A model generated the notes under the pieces. That model did no database searches. It had not been told where the DNA came from and saw only the letters and a list, made by a program, of their open reading frames with translations. From contig JAQGEQ010000107.1 in assembly GCA_034620365.1 (NCBI GenBank), forward strand, positions 62,001-126,000: a stretch of DNA of 64,000 nucleotides, read 5' to 3'. The stretch is from Pegea sp. RAD2-039. Lineage: Eukaryota > Chordata > Thaliacea > Salpida > Salpidae. Positions 1 through 11,067 of the stretch are shown here, piece by piece (position 1 is the stretch's first letter; each line of letters opens with the position of its first letter). Made by a program: the position numbers and the translations under genes.

Positions 1-848
1 GTAATAAATAAATAATGATATAGTTTTGTGTTTAGAGTAGTTTTAAAATATTGATAATATTTAACTCGTACAAGAGAACTTTTGAAAAATTGACTTGAAA
101 CTTAAAAATAGATAAATGTACAAATTAAAAATTTAAATTTAATTTATCTTTTGTAACAATTTTTATTTCCATAGTAAAATGTAAGATAGAAAATAGAAAA
201 CTAAATATTTACTTTAAATTAAAATATTTAATTCAGTAAGATTATCATAAAATGTAAGAAATTTGTTTAAAGTTTTAAGATAGAATTTATTTTAGTTGTT
301 TGAAAAAACTTTATTGTTAAGAAATAAAATGTGATGAAGATATTAGCAACAGTTTTAAAAACTTTTTAAGTTTTTATTATTCATATAAAATAAGTCATAC
401 TATCTTTTATTTCGTTAAAATTGAAAAAAAAATTTATATGAAGTCATTTTTTTATTTATTTGCTTTTAAATTTAGAAGTTTTTTTTTGTGTTTTCATCTT
501 TCAAATCTTCATTATTCTATTTTTTTTCCCTAGAAAGAACCATGTATCTAAAAACCCATTATTTCAATTAATTATTATTATTTTTGATTTAAGGTAATAT
601 TTTAAAGATACTAAATTTTTTAGATTTATTTTTATTTAAAATTAGAAATAGTATTACAAAAGTAATTTTATAAGATTAATAATTGGTTTTTGGTAGAAAC
701 ATTTAATCAAATATTATTATATTAAATGATAAACACTTTTAGATATTTCTAAATTTATTTAGAAACACTAGATTAAATAACTGATATTTTAAAAATAAAT
801 TCTTTTTAAATATTCAAAAAAGTATTTAAAAATATTTTAATTTTTTAT
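1..848. other. AT-rich noncoding DNA at left edge
   Basis: No convincing coding exon is visible. The segment is runs of A and T with short homopolymers. It presumably holds the promoter and any 5' untranslated exon of the receptor gene starting at 942; an acceptor-like TTTATTTCAG lies just downstream, ending near 882. Confidence 0.5.
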
Positions 849-941
849 ATGATTATAGTATTAACTTTTAAACTTTATTTCAGTATTTTTATTTTGGTTT
901 TCAAGATAAAAAAGTTTCTTAAATTAGAACAAGTTACTCAA

Positions 942-1820
942 ATGGAGATAAATTATGGTTGTCGGAACCACACCTGTAAGTCGTTCTTTAAATCCATCAT
1001 AGGTGTGATCGAGGTAGTTGACTCAGAAAGAAATAAAAAGAAAGCAATAAAGTATTGTGAGGAGAATGAGGGGATGCTGATCCCTCTAAATAATCAAACT
1101 GTAGTTGATGAAATATCAAATAATTTAGTGAATTGTTGTAAGAACGGTAAATGGCAGTTAAGACACGAAAAATTATGGCATGTTGGTATTGAATGCAGAA
1201 ATAAGGTATTCACGTGGTTCAATGGTGTTCAATTTGATAGAAAAAAATATTCTAACTACAGTAACTTATATTTTCAAAGATGTGAAGAATTATTTTTGAG
1301 TCCTTCTAAAAAATGCTTGCATAAAGACCCTGGTTGGAGATCTATTAAACGCGCGAATATTTTGTGCTTGAAAGATCATAAAAGAAAACTTTGGAAACTA
1401 ACTGAAAATGTGATGCCGACAACAACAACTTCTTCTTTTCCTACATCAACTACAAACGAAGTCACTGACAGCAACACAACACAAACAGTATTCGGTTTGT
1501 CTCTAGCTTTAGCTCTATCAGTTGTGGTTGTTATGATTTTGTCACTGATACTTTTTGTAACAATTAAAAAAAAGAAACAAGCTTCAAATAGGCAAATATC
1601 AAACTTGGATGTTGTTGAGACTCATGAATTAAGAAACTTTGAACAATCAACTTATGTAAATGATGTAGTTCAAGATTTTTCTACTCAAGTAGTTGAAAAT
1701 CATGATTATGAAAATATCGTGGAACCACTTGCTATACCAGACGCCAATGATATCCAGCTACGATCATCTAATGAATATGTCGCTGAGGAGTATGTGTTTA
1801 TGAGGCCAATCAAAAGATAA
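942..1820 (+). CDS. C-type-lectin-like single-pass receptor with YxxM tail (cluster member 1)
   Basis: A predicted cell-surface receptor of 292 residues. Residues 7-142 align with the paralogues: C12, the AIKYC helix, a conserved VDEIS segment, HVGIEC where typical lectin domains have WIGL, and the closing LCL. This is a C-type-lectin-like fold without recognisable calcium-site motifs. A Thr/Ser-rich stalk (157-182) precedes a transmembrane helix (183-208) and a KKKKQ stop-transfer. The tail has YVND and YENI (YxN, Grb2-type) and ends with overlapping YVAE and YVFM (YxxM, PI3K-SH2 or YxxPhi endocytic type). The frame opens at 849 with a hydrophobic stretch, but two acceptor-like AGs (882 and 903) and the paralogues' starts favour the ATG at 942. 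A poly(A) signal AATAAA lies near 2004. The ligand is unknown; the receptor role is inferred from architecture. Confidence 0.8.
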   Translation: MEINYGCRNHTCKSFFKSIIGVIEVVDSERNKKKAIKYCEENEGMLIPLNNQTVVDEISNNLVNCCKNGKWQLRHEKLWHVGIECRNKVFTWFNGVQFDRKKYSNYSNLYFQRCEELFLSPSKKCLHKDPGWRSIKRANILCLKDHKRKLWKLTENVMPTTTTSSFPTSTTNEVTDSNTTQTVFGLSLALALSVVVVMILSLILFVTIKKKKQASNRQISNLDVVETHELRNFEQSTYVNDVVQDFSTQVVENHDYENIVEPLAIPDANDIQLRSSNEYVAEEYVFMRPIKR

Positions 1821-2460
1821 CCAGCTGATTTGTATTTGAAGATTTGCATATTCGGAACATTATGATAATTTTGAATATTTTCAGACGACCACAAGTTTGT
1901 TTAAAGTTCTGTTTTAACTTACTTTAGTTTTTCATTTATTCTCTACTCTTTTATTATATTTTTATAAAGATTATTTGGTGATAAGATCAACATTTTATAA
2001 CTAAATAAAGATGTTGATCCTTGGTTTCATGAGAACCTCAATAACTTTTCAAATATCAAATTTCATTCACTTGAAGTCACATATTTTCATGACATCAAAT
2101 TTTAATGATAATCTCAAGAAATTATTCTTTTTATTCGTGTCTAACTTAAACACTTTTACATTGGATGGTCAGTTTCGGAGTAATGAAATGATATGAAGAA
2201 CGTGAAATAAAAATGTTAATTTGTATAACAGACTGAAAAGTCAAAAAGCTAGAAAACGCTGATAAAAATGGACTTAAAAGCTAGATTCTTGAAACGCTTT
2301 CCACCAATATATTTTCTTTGAGTACTAAGACAACAACCAACATATAGGACAACATCTGGAAATGCAGGGATACTCCACAAAAAAAAAAGCCGTCTAAACG
2401 TAGTGATAAAATCCTTACTATAAATTGGGTTCTTTTTCAAGAATATTTATTTCAAAAATC
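1821..2460. other. 3' flank and intergenic DNA
   Basis: This holds the 3' UTR of the receptor gene with an AATAAA near 2004. Short open frames at 2011-2196 and 2249-2440 show no family resemblance or coding-like composition and are treated as chance. Confidence 0.4.
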
Positions 2461-2565
2461 TTGCTAACACAAATAATATCCATTAAGTTAGAAATCTAGA
2501 AAGCAAAAGATGTAACACATGGAATTTCAGTAGTCCTCAAAGCATATAAGAATGAACAATTATTT
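2461..2565 (-). mobile_element. Fragment of dispersed hairpin-tailed element
   Basis: It matches the internal part of the element repeated across the window, with the landmarks gctaacac, gatgtaacacatgg and cagtagtcctcaaagcatat. The copy is on the minus strand and diverged, and it lacks the hairpin and AATA tail. Confidence 0.65.
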
Positions 2566-3286
2566 TTACAATTTTTTATTTGTATTTTTATCATGGCCAT
2601 CAACTTTAACACTTAGTGCAGTAACAGCTTTTTAAAAGGACAATTAAGGTTCGTTCCCGATTCCATCACTACATCAAGATCAATCACATTTTAAAAGATT
2701 CATTAGAAAATAAAATTCAAGTAGTTCCTTTATCAAGTGATATGTGTTGAGTTTTCTATATTTCTTTGTCTATTTTCTGATATTGTATTTTTCTATGTTT
2801 CTATTCTTTTTGTATTAATCTTATATTGTGATACTTAAGACTTTCCAATTATATCTCATAATACTTGGTTTTGTCAGCTGTAAGAGCTGTTGAATTTGTA
2901 ACTCGCAGCCACGCGTTGAATAAATCAATAAAAATAATTTGGTTTTTAAATGTGTAATTATCAACTAAATTGAAAGAATGTGTTTTGAGCAAAACTTAAA
3001 ATCACAAAACTGTTTCAAATCTTAGAAGGAATTTATAGAAAACTTAATTAGAAGAAGATTTCTGTTTATATTAAAAAGATCTTTTTTGAATCAGTTAATA
3101 ATTAGATGTAAATAAACACACACTTTTCACTATTACTCTACAAAACATAAAATTTAGGTCAAGTAAAGAAATTGATATTAAATTATTCAACAAATTGTTA
3201 GAAGAATCGATTATTTGGATCAGTAATTATGTTGAGGAAGATTTTGTTAACAATGAAAGAACTAATTACAAAACACAGATGAAACC
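2566..3286. other. Intergenic, nothing recognised
   Basis: AT-rich DNA without a supported gene. A slightly less AT-rich stretch near 2640-2700 shows no long frame. Confidence 0.35.
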
Positions 3287-3526
3287 AGCACCTCTAACTA
3301 ACACATATTCTCACAAATAACATCTACTAAGTTAGAAATATAGAAAGATGTAACACATGGCATTTCAGTAGTCCTCAAAGCATATAACAGTGAACAATTA
3401 CATAGAATATTAATAATCGTAGTTTAGAAATGACAATGTTGGCAATATTATAACTTCTGCTTGAACAATGCGAGTGATTCTGACATGATAATGTCTTATA
3501 GCAGCTGGTTCCAGGTACTAATTTCT
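3287..3526 (-). mobile_element. Near full-length dispersed hairpin-tailed element
   Basis: A minus-strand copy running from the hairpin remnant (cacctctaactaacac) through the conserved middle to the 5' border gcagctggttccaggtacta. The copies at 13.9 and 52.1 kb share that 5' border, so the element has a defined length of about 300 bp. Confidence 0.75.
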
Positions 3527-3945
3527 AAAAGTTTAAAGTTTTTAGAATTAAAAGATCAAATAAAATTCAAACTTATAAATAATTTATAAACTAAAATCAA
3601 AAAATAGTTTTAAAAAATTTGTTTATTCAACAATCATCTGATTTATCAAATTGTGAGAAATATAAGTTTATAAAAAGTTATAAATATATGTTAATGAAGG
3701 TACAAACTTAAGAGACAGGAGTATTATTTGATTTTTGTAATCTGTAGTTAAAACCCATAAATGAAACCAAGATAAAAAATGTGAGGACATTTGTTTCTAG
3801 ATTGAAAATTGTTGTACAAAAGCATCAATTGATTTTAGAACAAGTTTGCTGCTTTAATTTCTAGGTCATCTGTTGAATAATTTATTATATAAAGTGACAT
3901 AAAATTAACATTAAATAATTCAAATATAAATTTTACAATTCAATC

Positions 3946-4075
3946 ATTTTTTAGGGAAAATTATAATTTAATTTTATAAACAGACCAATTGATAAAACTA
4001 TTTCATTAAACAATTAAGAGAATTGTCCAATAATATAACAAGAAGTGTCAATTAAGTTTTAGATATTATTTAAAT
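3946..4075. repeat. 125-bp interspersed repeat, copy 1
   Basis: The segment starting gggaaaattataatttaa recurs almost unchanged at 8079-8206. Both copies contain aaacagaccaattga and ataatataacaagaagt. No coding potential is seen. The two copies flank the satellite region, so they may be a dispersed element or traces of a segmental duplication. Confidence 0.75.
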
Positions 4076-4725
4076 CTAATAAAACAGATGAAAATTATAT
4101 AATTATGTTCACAAGTTAAAAAATAGTTTAGATATCCACAAAAAGTAAACATACTTCAACCTGTTCATTGAAGTTATATCACTTTTGATTATCAGATGAA
4201 AAGTTTGAAAGATTAAATCTTTATAAAAATTGTTCTCTGATAGAAAGTTCATCATCAGATTTCTTCTCAGAGATCCTCAGATGTCAGATCATCTTCTGAT
4301 CCATTTTAGAAATATAAATGAGAAGCTTTGAAACATATTTGAATCCTACAAAAAAAAGTTGTATAAAAATGAGCCAAGAAATAAATGTGATTTATTTTAA
4401 AGTTAATTAAAACAAGAACATTATCACTAAATTACATAAAATGTCTCATTCTGGTAAATGTATGATGAAAGGATATATTCCTAAAAAGTTCTGCCATTTA
4501 ATAATACATTATTCATAAATAATTCAAAAGTTAGAGTTTTTAGAAATAATAATATCAATCAATCAATAAATAGTTAATTATTAAAAGAACTGATGATATT
4601 CAAAAGTGATATAAAAATCTAAATAAATAGAATAAAGATATGTAACTTTTAAATATATACAAAAAAAGAATGAAGATAAAATTAGAAAACAACTCATACT
4701 TAGATTATAAAACTGATAAAAATAT
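4076..4725. other. Intergenic, nothing recognised
   Basis: AT-rich with a few GATC/CAGAT-rich bits near 4190-4310 that resemble degenerate satellite sequence. No gene is supported. Confidence 0.3.
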
Positions 4726-5950
4726 ATCAAGATAAACAGATGTAACTCTGAGACAAATTGTTAGAAAGTTTGAAGATCAGAATAATTAGATGATGAAGTC
4801 ATGATTGAATCTTCATAAGAAGAGATGGAAGATATCAGAATGAACTGATGTAACTCTGTGACAAGTTGTTAGAAAGTTTGAAGATCAGAAAAATTAGAAG
4901 ATGAAATCATGTTTGCATCTTCATAAGAAGAGATGGAAGATATCAGAATGAACTGATGTAACTGAGGCAAGTTGTTAGAAAGTTTGAAGATCAGAATAAT
5001 TAGATGATGAAGTCATGTTTGAATCTTCAGAAGAAGAGATGGAAGATATCAGAATGAACTGATGTAACTCTGAGACAAGTTGTTAGAAAGTTTGTAGATC
5101 AGAATAATTAGAAGATGAAGTCATGTTTCGATTTTTATAAGAAGAGATGGAAGATATCAGATTGAACTGATGTAACTCTGAGACAAGTTGTTAGAAAGTT
5201 TGAAGATCAGAATGATTTGAAGATGAAGTCATGTTTGAATCTTCATAAGAAGAGATGGAAAATACCAGAATGAACTGATGTAACATGAGACAAGTTGCTA
5301 GAAAGTTTGTAGATCAGAATAATTAGAAGATGAAGTCATGTTTGGATTTTTATAAGAAGAGATGGAAGATATCAGATTGAACTGATGTAACTCTGAGACA
5401 AGTTGTTAGAAAGTTTGAAGATCAGAATGATTTGAAGATGAAGTCATGTTTGAATCTTCATAAGAAGAGATGGAAAATATCAGAATGAACTGATGTAACT
5501 CTGAGACAAGTTGCTAGAAAGTTTGAAGATCAGAATAATTAGAAGATGAAGTCATGTTTGAATCTTCATAAGAAGAGATGGAAGATATCAGAATGAACTG
5601 ATGTAACTCTGAGACAAGTTGTTAGAAAGTTTGAAGATCATAATGATTAGAAGATGACGTCATGTTTGAATCTTCATAAGAAGAGATGGAAAATACCAGA
5701 ATGAACTGATGTAACATGAGACAAGTTGCTAGAAAGTTTGAAGATCAGAATAATTAGAAGATGAATTCATGGTTGAATCTTCATAAGAAGAGATGGAAGA
5801 TATCAGAATGAACTGATGTAACTCTGAGACAAGTTGTTAGAAAGTTTGAAGATCAGAATAATTAGATGATGAAGTCATGTTTGAATCTTCATAAGAAGAG
5901 ATGGGAGATATCAGAATGAACTGATGTAACTCTGAGACAAGTTGTTAGAA
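4726..5950. repeat. 108-bp tandem satellite, array 1 (about 11 units)
   Basis: Successive units begin with gttgttagaaagtttgaaga and recur about every 108 bp (some units are 3-5 bp shorter). Landmarks in each unit are gatcagaataatta, gaagtcatgtttgaatc and aagaagagatggaagatatc. The same unit forms a larger array in an intron at 21.9-23.7 kb. One unit near 5653 carries TGACGTCA where others have TGAAGTCA. Confidence 0.95.
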
Positions 5951-7152
5951 ATTATCCAAAATTATCAAAAAAAATATAATTTTTATCAATTTAGAAACAA
6001 GAATGATGAAAAGCTAACTATAATCAAACCTCAAAATTACCAAGTATAAAATCTTCCTTTCCAACAGCTTAGAGTTTATAATCAGATGTTAGAATTAGAA
6101 GAAGTCTGGATAATCTTTAAAAATCTTCAAAAATGAAAGGTGTTTGGTCTTCTACCTTCTTATTCTATACTGCTATAAAAAAGTTGTCAAAATTAAATAT
6201 TATGTTGAAAAATTTATCAATTTTATTACATTTTATAAAAAAATTAAATTAAATTTTTGCTAAAAAATATTTATAATATAAAGATTTGGACTGAATGAAA
6301 TTATATTATTAAAAATAAATTAATAAAATAAATAAATAAAAATAATTTGTAATATATTAAAAAATAATAAAGATTAAGACAAACATAAAAAAATTAATAT
6401 ATATCATTTATATTTTATAATAAGTTTATTAATAATTTCAATAAATTACTAAAAATTAAGTAAAAAAATTATAAAATTTCTACAAAACTATTTATTAAAA
6501 GCAGATTTACTTTAAATAAAAATAAATAATCTATAAATAAAATCTCCAATAAAATTTAACTTTATAAATATCAAATTGAAAACAATATTTTCGTAATAAA
6601 TAGAAAACAAAAAGTTATATATACCATAAATACATACAAAAATAAAGTTTTATTGAAAGCTGACAATTTGCTAGTTTAAACACGAAAGGGAGATTTTGTT
6701 TTTTTTTTATTTTTTACCCATTTCCATTAAAACAAGTTTACTAAAAATAAAGTTTTTCGAAAATTCGATAAAGAAAAATTGATGATATACTTTTTATATT
6801 TAAATATAAAAATAATTATTTTCAGTTTTTCAAAACCTTATGAACAAATTGTTATTTACAAAAGTTCGTTTATAGCAAAAGCTGAAATATTTCGAATACC
6901 AAGATACTTAAAACTTTCTTTAACGTTCGAATTATACAAATAATGAATGTATAAAAGTTAAAAGAAATAAAAAATGAAGCTCATTGGTTAGAGGAGCATC
7001 TAAAAACAAACAGAATAACTTTTGTTCGCTTTTAAAACTCTGTTAAGATTTATCAAGAAAAAACTATAAGATGATTTTTTTTTTCAATTTTATCATGTGT
7101 TTTTTCAGTAAATGTATTTACTTATTGTAGATTTAAATTTTGTAATTATATT
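5951..7152. other. Very AT-rich intergenic DNA
   Basis: Long A/T runs dominate between about 6200 and 6700. No frame or RNA gene is supported. Confidence 0.35.
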
Positions 7153-7210
7153 ATGATACACAAAATGTTAATTAATTTTAAATTTGTATTAGTAACACTC
7201 TATGTCCTTT
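7153..7210 (+). other. Orphan signal-peptide-like first exon
   Basis: An ATG opens a 19-codon frame reading MIHKMLINFKFVLVTLYVL, a short basic region followed by a hydrophobic core, and runs into a strong donor (T|GTAAGTT) in phase 1. This is what a signal-peptide exon looks like. The next plus-strand gene is the receptor at 9640, which lacks its own leader, but no phase-matched acceptor is obvious there. It could belong to another gene or be chance. Confidence 0.35.
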
Positions 7211-7689
7211 GTAAGTTAAAAATTATTACCTATTTATTTATTAAAATATAGTTATAATTACATTAACTTAGTTAATCTATTTATTTTTTGTACATTTTCT
7301 ATCACCTTTACATTTTGATAAAAAGACTAAGTTTTATAACAGATGAAATTACTCGTAAATAACCAAAAATTTTAATTAAACACATCTGTAAAATAAAAGA
7401 TCATTCATGATCTAGAAGAAGATATCGTTTGCGCAATTACTGATAATGAAAATTTAAGATGTAAATATAAATGAAGCGTCATGTGACTTTTGATAGTCTT
7501 GTATCACGTGATCAAGGTTTGTTAAAATATTTTTAGGTTTTTTTTTCTAAACTTTAATTTGTTTTAATTTTGGATTGAAATTTGTAGGTAACAAAACTGT
7601 TACTTTTAGTGTCACCACAAATTTGTTTCTTTTTAACTTTTTATAATTTTAATTTAAAACTTTTTAACTATTACTTGATTTAATCACGA

Positions 7690-8060
7690 TCTTAAAAAAC
7701 CTCTCTCATAGTCCTACTTCTAGTCAACAACAATTTCTTATCTTTCCAAATTCATTTTATAAAAAAGATCCACTCCAATCAAAAACTGAACCCTTTAAAA
7801 CGGGAAACACAATCTTCATCTCTTCCTCATCAACATCCAGACTTATTCTGATTCTCATCCAATCCGGCTCATCAGTCCCAAATAAGTTCTCGGATCACAA
7901 AGTCTCGGAGCATCTTCAAATGTGTCCTCCTCATCTTTATCTTATATACAAATTCATTTTCTCCATTCTCAAGCTATCAACTAATGTACAAAGAGTAATC
8001 AGATCAGATCTTCAATAAATATATCTGAATGTCCCTTGTTCTTCATCTCTCATCTACAAT
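7690..8060 (-). other. GC-raised segment with coding-like minus-strand frame
   Basis: Base composition shifts visibly from the flanks. On the minus strand one frame reads ENLFGTDEPDWMRIRIS and then LDVDEEEMKIVFPVLKG before a stop near 7760. Just upstream a second frame reads DKDEEDTFEDAPRLCDPR. The frames do not join without a shift and no clear splice sites are present, so this may be a decayed exon or pseudogene. The family is not recognised. Confidence 0.3.
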
Positions 8061-8078
8061 TTGTACTATTCAATTATT

Positions 8079-8206
8079 TTTAAGGGAAAATTATAATTTA
8101 ATTTTATAAACAGACCAATTGACAAAACTATTTCATTAAACAATTAAGAGAATTGTTCAATAATATAACAAGAAGTACCAATTAAGTTTTAAATATCATT
8201 TAAAGG
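8079..8206. repeat. 125-bp interspersed repeat, copy 2
   Basis: Near-identical to 3946-4075, with a handful of substitutions, in the same orientation. Confidence 0.75.
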
Positions 8207-8810
8207 TAATTAAATTAATTAAAAACAGTTAAAGATTATATAATAATGTTCATAGATATACTCAAAAACTTTTGGTAACCAGATGTAAAGGTGCTCTAAA
8301 GTATTTAGTAGCTCTTGATAAGACTCGACTATTTATAGGTGAAGATTAATCATCTGATTCTAAAAGAGTTTATTTTTTCTTGGAGTGTTTTGCAGCAAAT
8401 AAAAATTTCAATATTTTACTTTAACAAAAAAGTTTATTGGATATAAAAATTTAGTCTCTTATTTTTGTTGTTGTGAACTTTAGGTTTATATCTATATAAA
8501 AAGAATTTGTAATATTATTTATTGATTTATCAATATTTAATATTGATAGTTTTATTATTTATAATTTATTAAATTGTTTGTAATATTTGAATTTAAGCTT
8601 TTAAGCTTACAGTATCTTTTATTATTAGTATTTTATCATTAACAACTTTGTATTGTCTTTTATTTGATTTTTTAAGTATAAAACAGAAATTAACATTTTT
8701 TTCTACATTCTAAAGAAAAATTATAAATAAAATTTTTCTAATGAGTTAAATTTCATTTATTTTCTGAAATTTCTTTCATTCTATAAATAAACTCTATTCT
8801 TCTGCAGTCC
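8207..8810. other. Intergenic, nothing recognised
   Basis: AT-rich DNA with no supported feature. Confidence 0.35.
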
Positions 8811-9175
8811 TTGTTGTGTGGTGGTCACCACATCTGCCTCCCAGGCCAGAGGTTTCGGGTCCCAGTTGGACACATATTTGCGACAGGGAAAAGTTCATAC
8901 AAACCAGGGTAGAAGGGACCTTGTGGGTCTGTTTTATGGCAAAACTTCTAGAAGACGCCGAATTTAAAAGCGGAGTTGGAGCCTCGTAGGCAGCTTGTCA
9001 CTGTACTCAGTGTCGTTCTGACAACTCCTGAGACGTTAGCTGGATGTAGCTGCATCAGTCCTTCTGTTCCGCTGCATACTTTGTTGGCGTGGAGAGTTGA
9101 GTCCTGCTGCATGGTCAACAATTGGATAACTTCTGCCCTGGCCGTTCTGGGCCAAACAAGTCAAACAAATTTGAA
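8811..9175 (+). mobile_element. tRNA-derived SINE, long type
   Basis: A sharply GC-richer block. The head (8811-8880) has a tRNA-like layout: gtggtggtcaccacat, then an anticodon-arm-like region around tctgcctcccaggc, then a degenerate B box ggtttcgggtccc. The body contains gaagacgccgaatttaaaag and gagacgttagctggatgtag. The body recurs reverse-complemented at 34.1 kb and as a fragment at 45.0 kb. The short frames on both strands here are element sequence, not genes. Confidence 0.8.
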
Positions 9176-9639
9176 AAAAAGATTTTGGAAAAGTAGTAAT
9201 TTTAGTGATTGTCGTTTTAAAAATTCGATAAAAGCAAAAAAAAAACATTTGTATTTTTCTTCAATATAAAAAAGTATGAAGTAATAAAAAGGTTGCTTAT
9301 CTAGGTAAAAAATACTAAAATAACAAATTAAAAAAAAAATTACATGAAAATTATTAAAACAAAAGTTCTTTCAAGTTATATATAAGCTTAAGTTATTAAA
9401 GAAGTATTTGTTTAAAAAATAAAACTAATTTCAATAAATAAATTCAACTGGCATTAAAGTAAATATTTAGAATTATTTCAAAACATTTTAAATAAGTGGT
9501 GACCACAAAAAAGTTTTTGTTACAATGAAAAAAAAATTATTTATCTCTAAAAATAAGCCACTATTGGAAAGGTTGTGTTGACTTAACAGTTTAAACTATT
9601 GAATAAATTAAGTTTAGTTGAATTATTACTTAGATTCAA
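9176..9639. other. 5' flank of receptor gene 9640
   Basis: AT-rich upstream DNA. An acceptor-like tattacttag ends about six bases before the ATG, consistent with a 5' UTR intron or spliced-leader addition. Confidence 0.35.
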
Positions 9640-11067
9640 ATGTCTAAAACTAGTTGTAGACTACTTTTTAATTCCAGTATTGGTCAGGTTGAAGTTATAG
9701 TTGAAAGAAAATCTAAAAAAGAAGCTATTAAATATTGTGAAGAGAATAATGGATCTTTAATTTTATTACAAAATCAGTCAATAGTTGATGAAGTATCTGA
9801 TAAAATTAAGAAATATACTTTTACAAATAATGAGTTATGTGGTGTAGTTAGTTTTTATTTAGTTGTTGGACTTGAATGTAAAAATGGAGTTTATATGTGG
9901 TTAGATGGAACTGAGTTTAATGGGAATGAATATCAATCTAATCTGTCATTAGAAAGAAATAAGAAATGTAGAAATGTTTATCTTGCTCCTCGTTCAAATG
10001 AGTTAGTTTCATTTCAACATTCAGTTGCAAAATCATTTCTATGTTTAAAAAATAGTGGAACTCAAACAAGATTTCAAAAAAAACAAACAACCAGTCAACA
10101 AACTAAGTTTCGACAAGCAACAAAGCCAACAGTAACAACCAGTCAACAAACTAAGTTTCGACAAACAACAAAGCCGACAGTAACAACCAATCAACAAACT
10201 AAGTTTCGACAATCAACAAAGCCGACAGTAACAACCAGTCAACAACCTAAGTTTCGACAAACAACAAAGCCGACAGTAACAACCAGTCAACAAACTAAGT
10301 TTCGACAATCAACAAAGCCGACAATAACAACCAATCAACAAACTAAGTTTCGACAATCAACAAAGCCGACAGTAACAACCAGTCAACAAACTAAGTTTCG
10401 ACAAACAATAAAGCCGACAGTAACAACCAGTCAACAAACTAAGTTTCGACAATCAACAAAGCCGACAGTAACAACCAGTCAACAAACTAAGTTTCGACAA
10501 ACAACAAAGCCGACAGTAACAACCAGTCAACAAACTAAGTTTCGACAAACAATAAAGCCGACAGTAACAACCAATCAACAATCTGGCTTTCGACAAACAA
10601 CAAAGCCGACAGTAACAAGCAGTCAACAAACTAAGTTTCGACAAACAACAAAGCCAACAATAACAACCAATCAACAATCTGGCTTTCGACAAACTGTGCA
10701 GCTTACAGAAGCAACTAAATTACAAACTGGTCTTGATCTAACATTCAAAGTAGAAACAACAAACAACTTTTTCATCATTGGATCTTGTATTGTCTCATTC
10801 TTATTAGTTGCAGTCATTTTTTGTTTGATCTTGGGAGCATTCTACGCAAAAAAGAAGCAAGAATCAGATGAAAATGATCAGATTGAACTTGAAAATTTCG
10901 ATGATGCATCAATCGATGTGAATGATAATCTAATTTATGCTGATGTTAATCACGCTTTAGATGATTATGTGATTTATGATGAAGTACCATATGAAGATGA
11001 TTATGAGGAGATAGATGATACGGATGTTACTAATCTTTATACAGGGAATCATTATGATTATCATTGA
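9640..11067 (+). CDS. C-type-lectin-like receptor with expanded mucin-like stalk (cluster member 2)
   Basis: A 475-residue predicted surface receptor. Residues 6-137 form the family lectin-like domain (SCRLLFNSSIG, KYCEENNGSL, VVGLEC, MWLDG, FLCLK). Residues about 150-354 are some 13 tandem copies of a 16-residue Thr/Gln/Lys unit (PTVTTSQQTKFRQTTK type), a likely O-glycosylated stalk. The membrane helix is about 375-402, followed by AKKKQ. The tail has eight tyrosines, including LIYADV and VIYDEV, which fit the ITIM consensus (I/V/L/S-x-Y-x-x-L/V/I), plus DYEEI. The terminal YxxM seen in most paralogues is absent. The closest relative is 37278, which has nearly the same transmembrane region but no stalk repeats. 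AATAAA lies near 11195. Confidence 0.85.
   Translation: MSKTSCRLLFNSSIGQVEVIVERKSKKEAIKYCEENNGSLILLQNQSIVDEVSDKIKKYTFTNNELCGVVSFYLVVGLECKNGVYMWLDGTEFNGNEYQSNLSLERNKKCRNVYLAPRSNELVSFQHSVAKSFLCLKNSGTQTRFQKKQTTSQQTKFRQATKPTVTTSQQTKFRQTTKPTVTTNQQTKFRQSTKPTVTTSQQPKFRQTTKPTVTTSQQTKFRQSTKPTITTNQQTKFRQSTKPTVTTSQQTKFRQTIKPTVTTSQQTKFRQSTKPTVTTSQQTKFRQTTKPTVTTSQQTKFRQTIKPTVTTNQQSGFRQTTKPTVTSSQQTKFRQTTKPTITTNQQSGFRQTVQLTEATKLQTGLDLTFKVETTNNFFIIGSCIVSFLLVAVIFCLILGAFYAKKKQESDENDQIELENFDDASIDVNDNLIYADVNHALDDYVIYDEVPYEDDYEEIDDTDVTNLYTGNHYDYH
10086..10700 (+). repeat. Coding 48-bp minisatellite (stalk)
   Basis: About 13 in-frame 48-bp units of the form acaaccagtcaacaaactaa followed by gtttcgacaa and an ACA/AAG-rich end. 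Since 48 is divisible by three, copy-number change keeps the frame. Units differ at a few positions (caatctggcttt against caaactaagttt near the 3' end), suggesting unequal exchange. Confidence 0.95.

Noticed and set aside
849-941. N-terminal hydrophobic extension of the first receptor as a signal peptide
   Set aside because: The stretch contains two acceptor-like AGs, lacks a clean cleavage site, and is not shared by any paralogue; kept only as an alternative.
4726-5950. Possible CRISPR-like array
   Set aside because: Units are contiguous 108-bp satellites with no distinct spacers, in an animal genome.
8976-9269. 97-codon frame in a GC-rich block
   Set aside because: It lies in the SINE body and starts at a non-ATG codon; the same block recurs reversed at 34.1 kb.
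10453-10692. Cys/Leu-rich minus-strand frame
   Set aside because: Shadow of the 48-bp coding repeat of the receptor at 9640.
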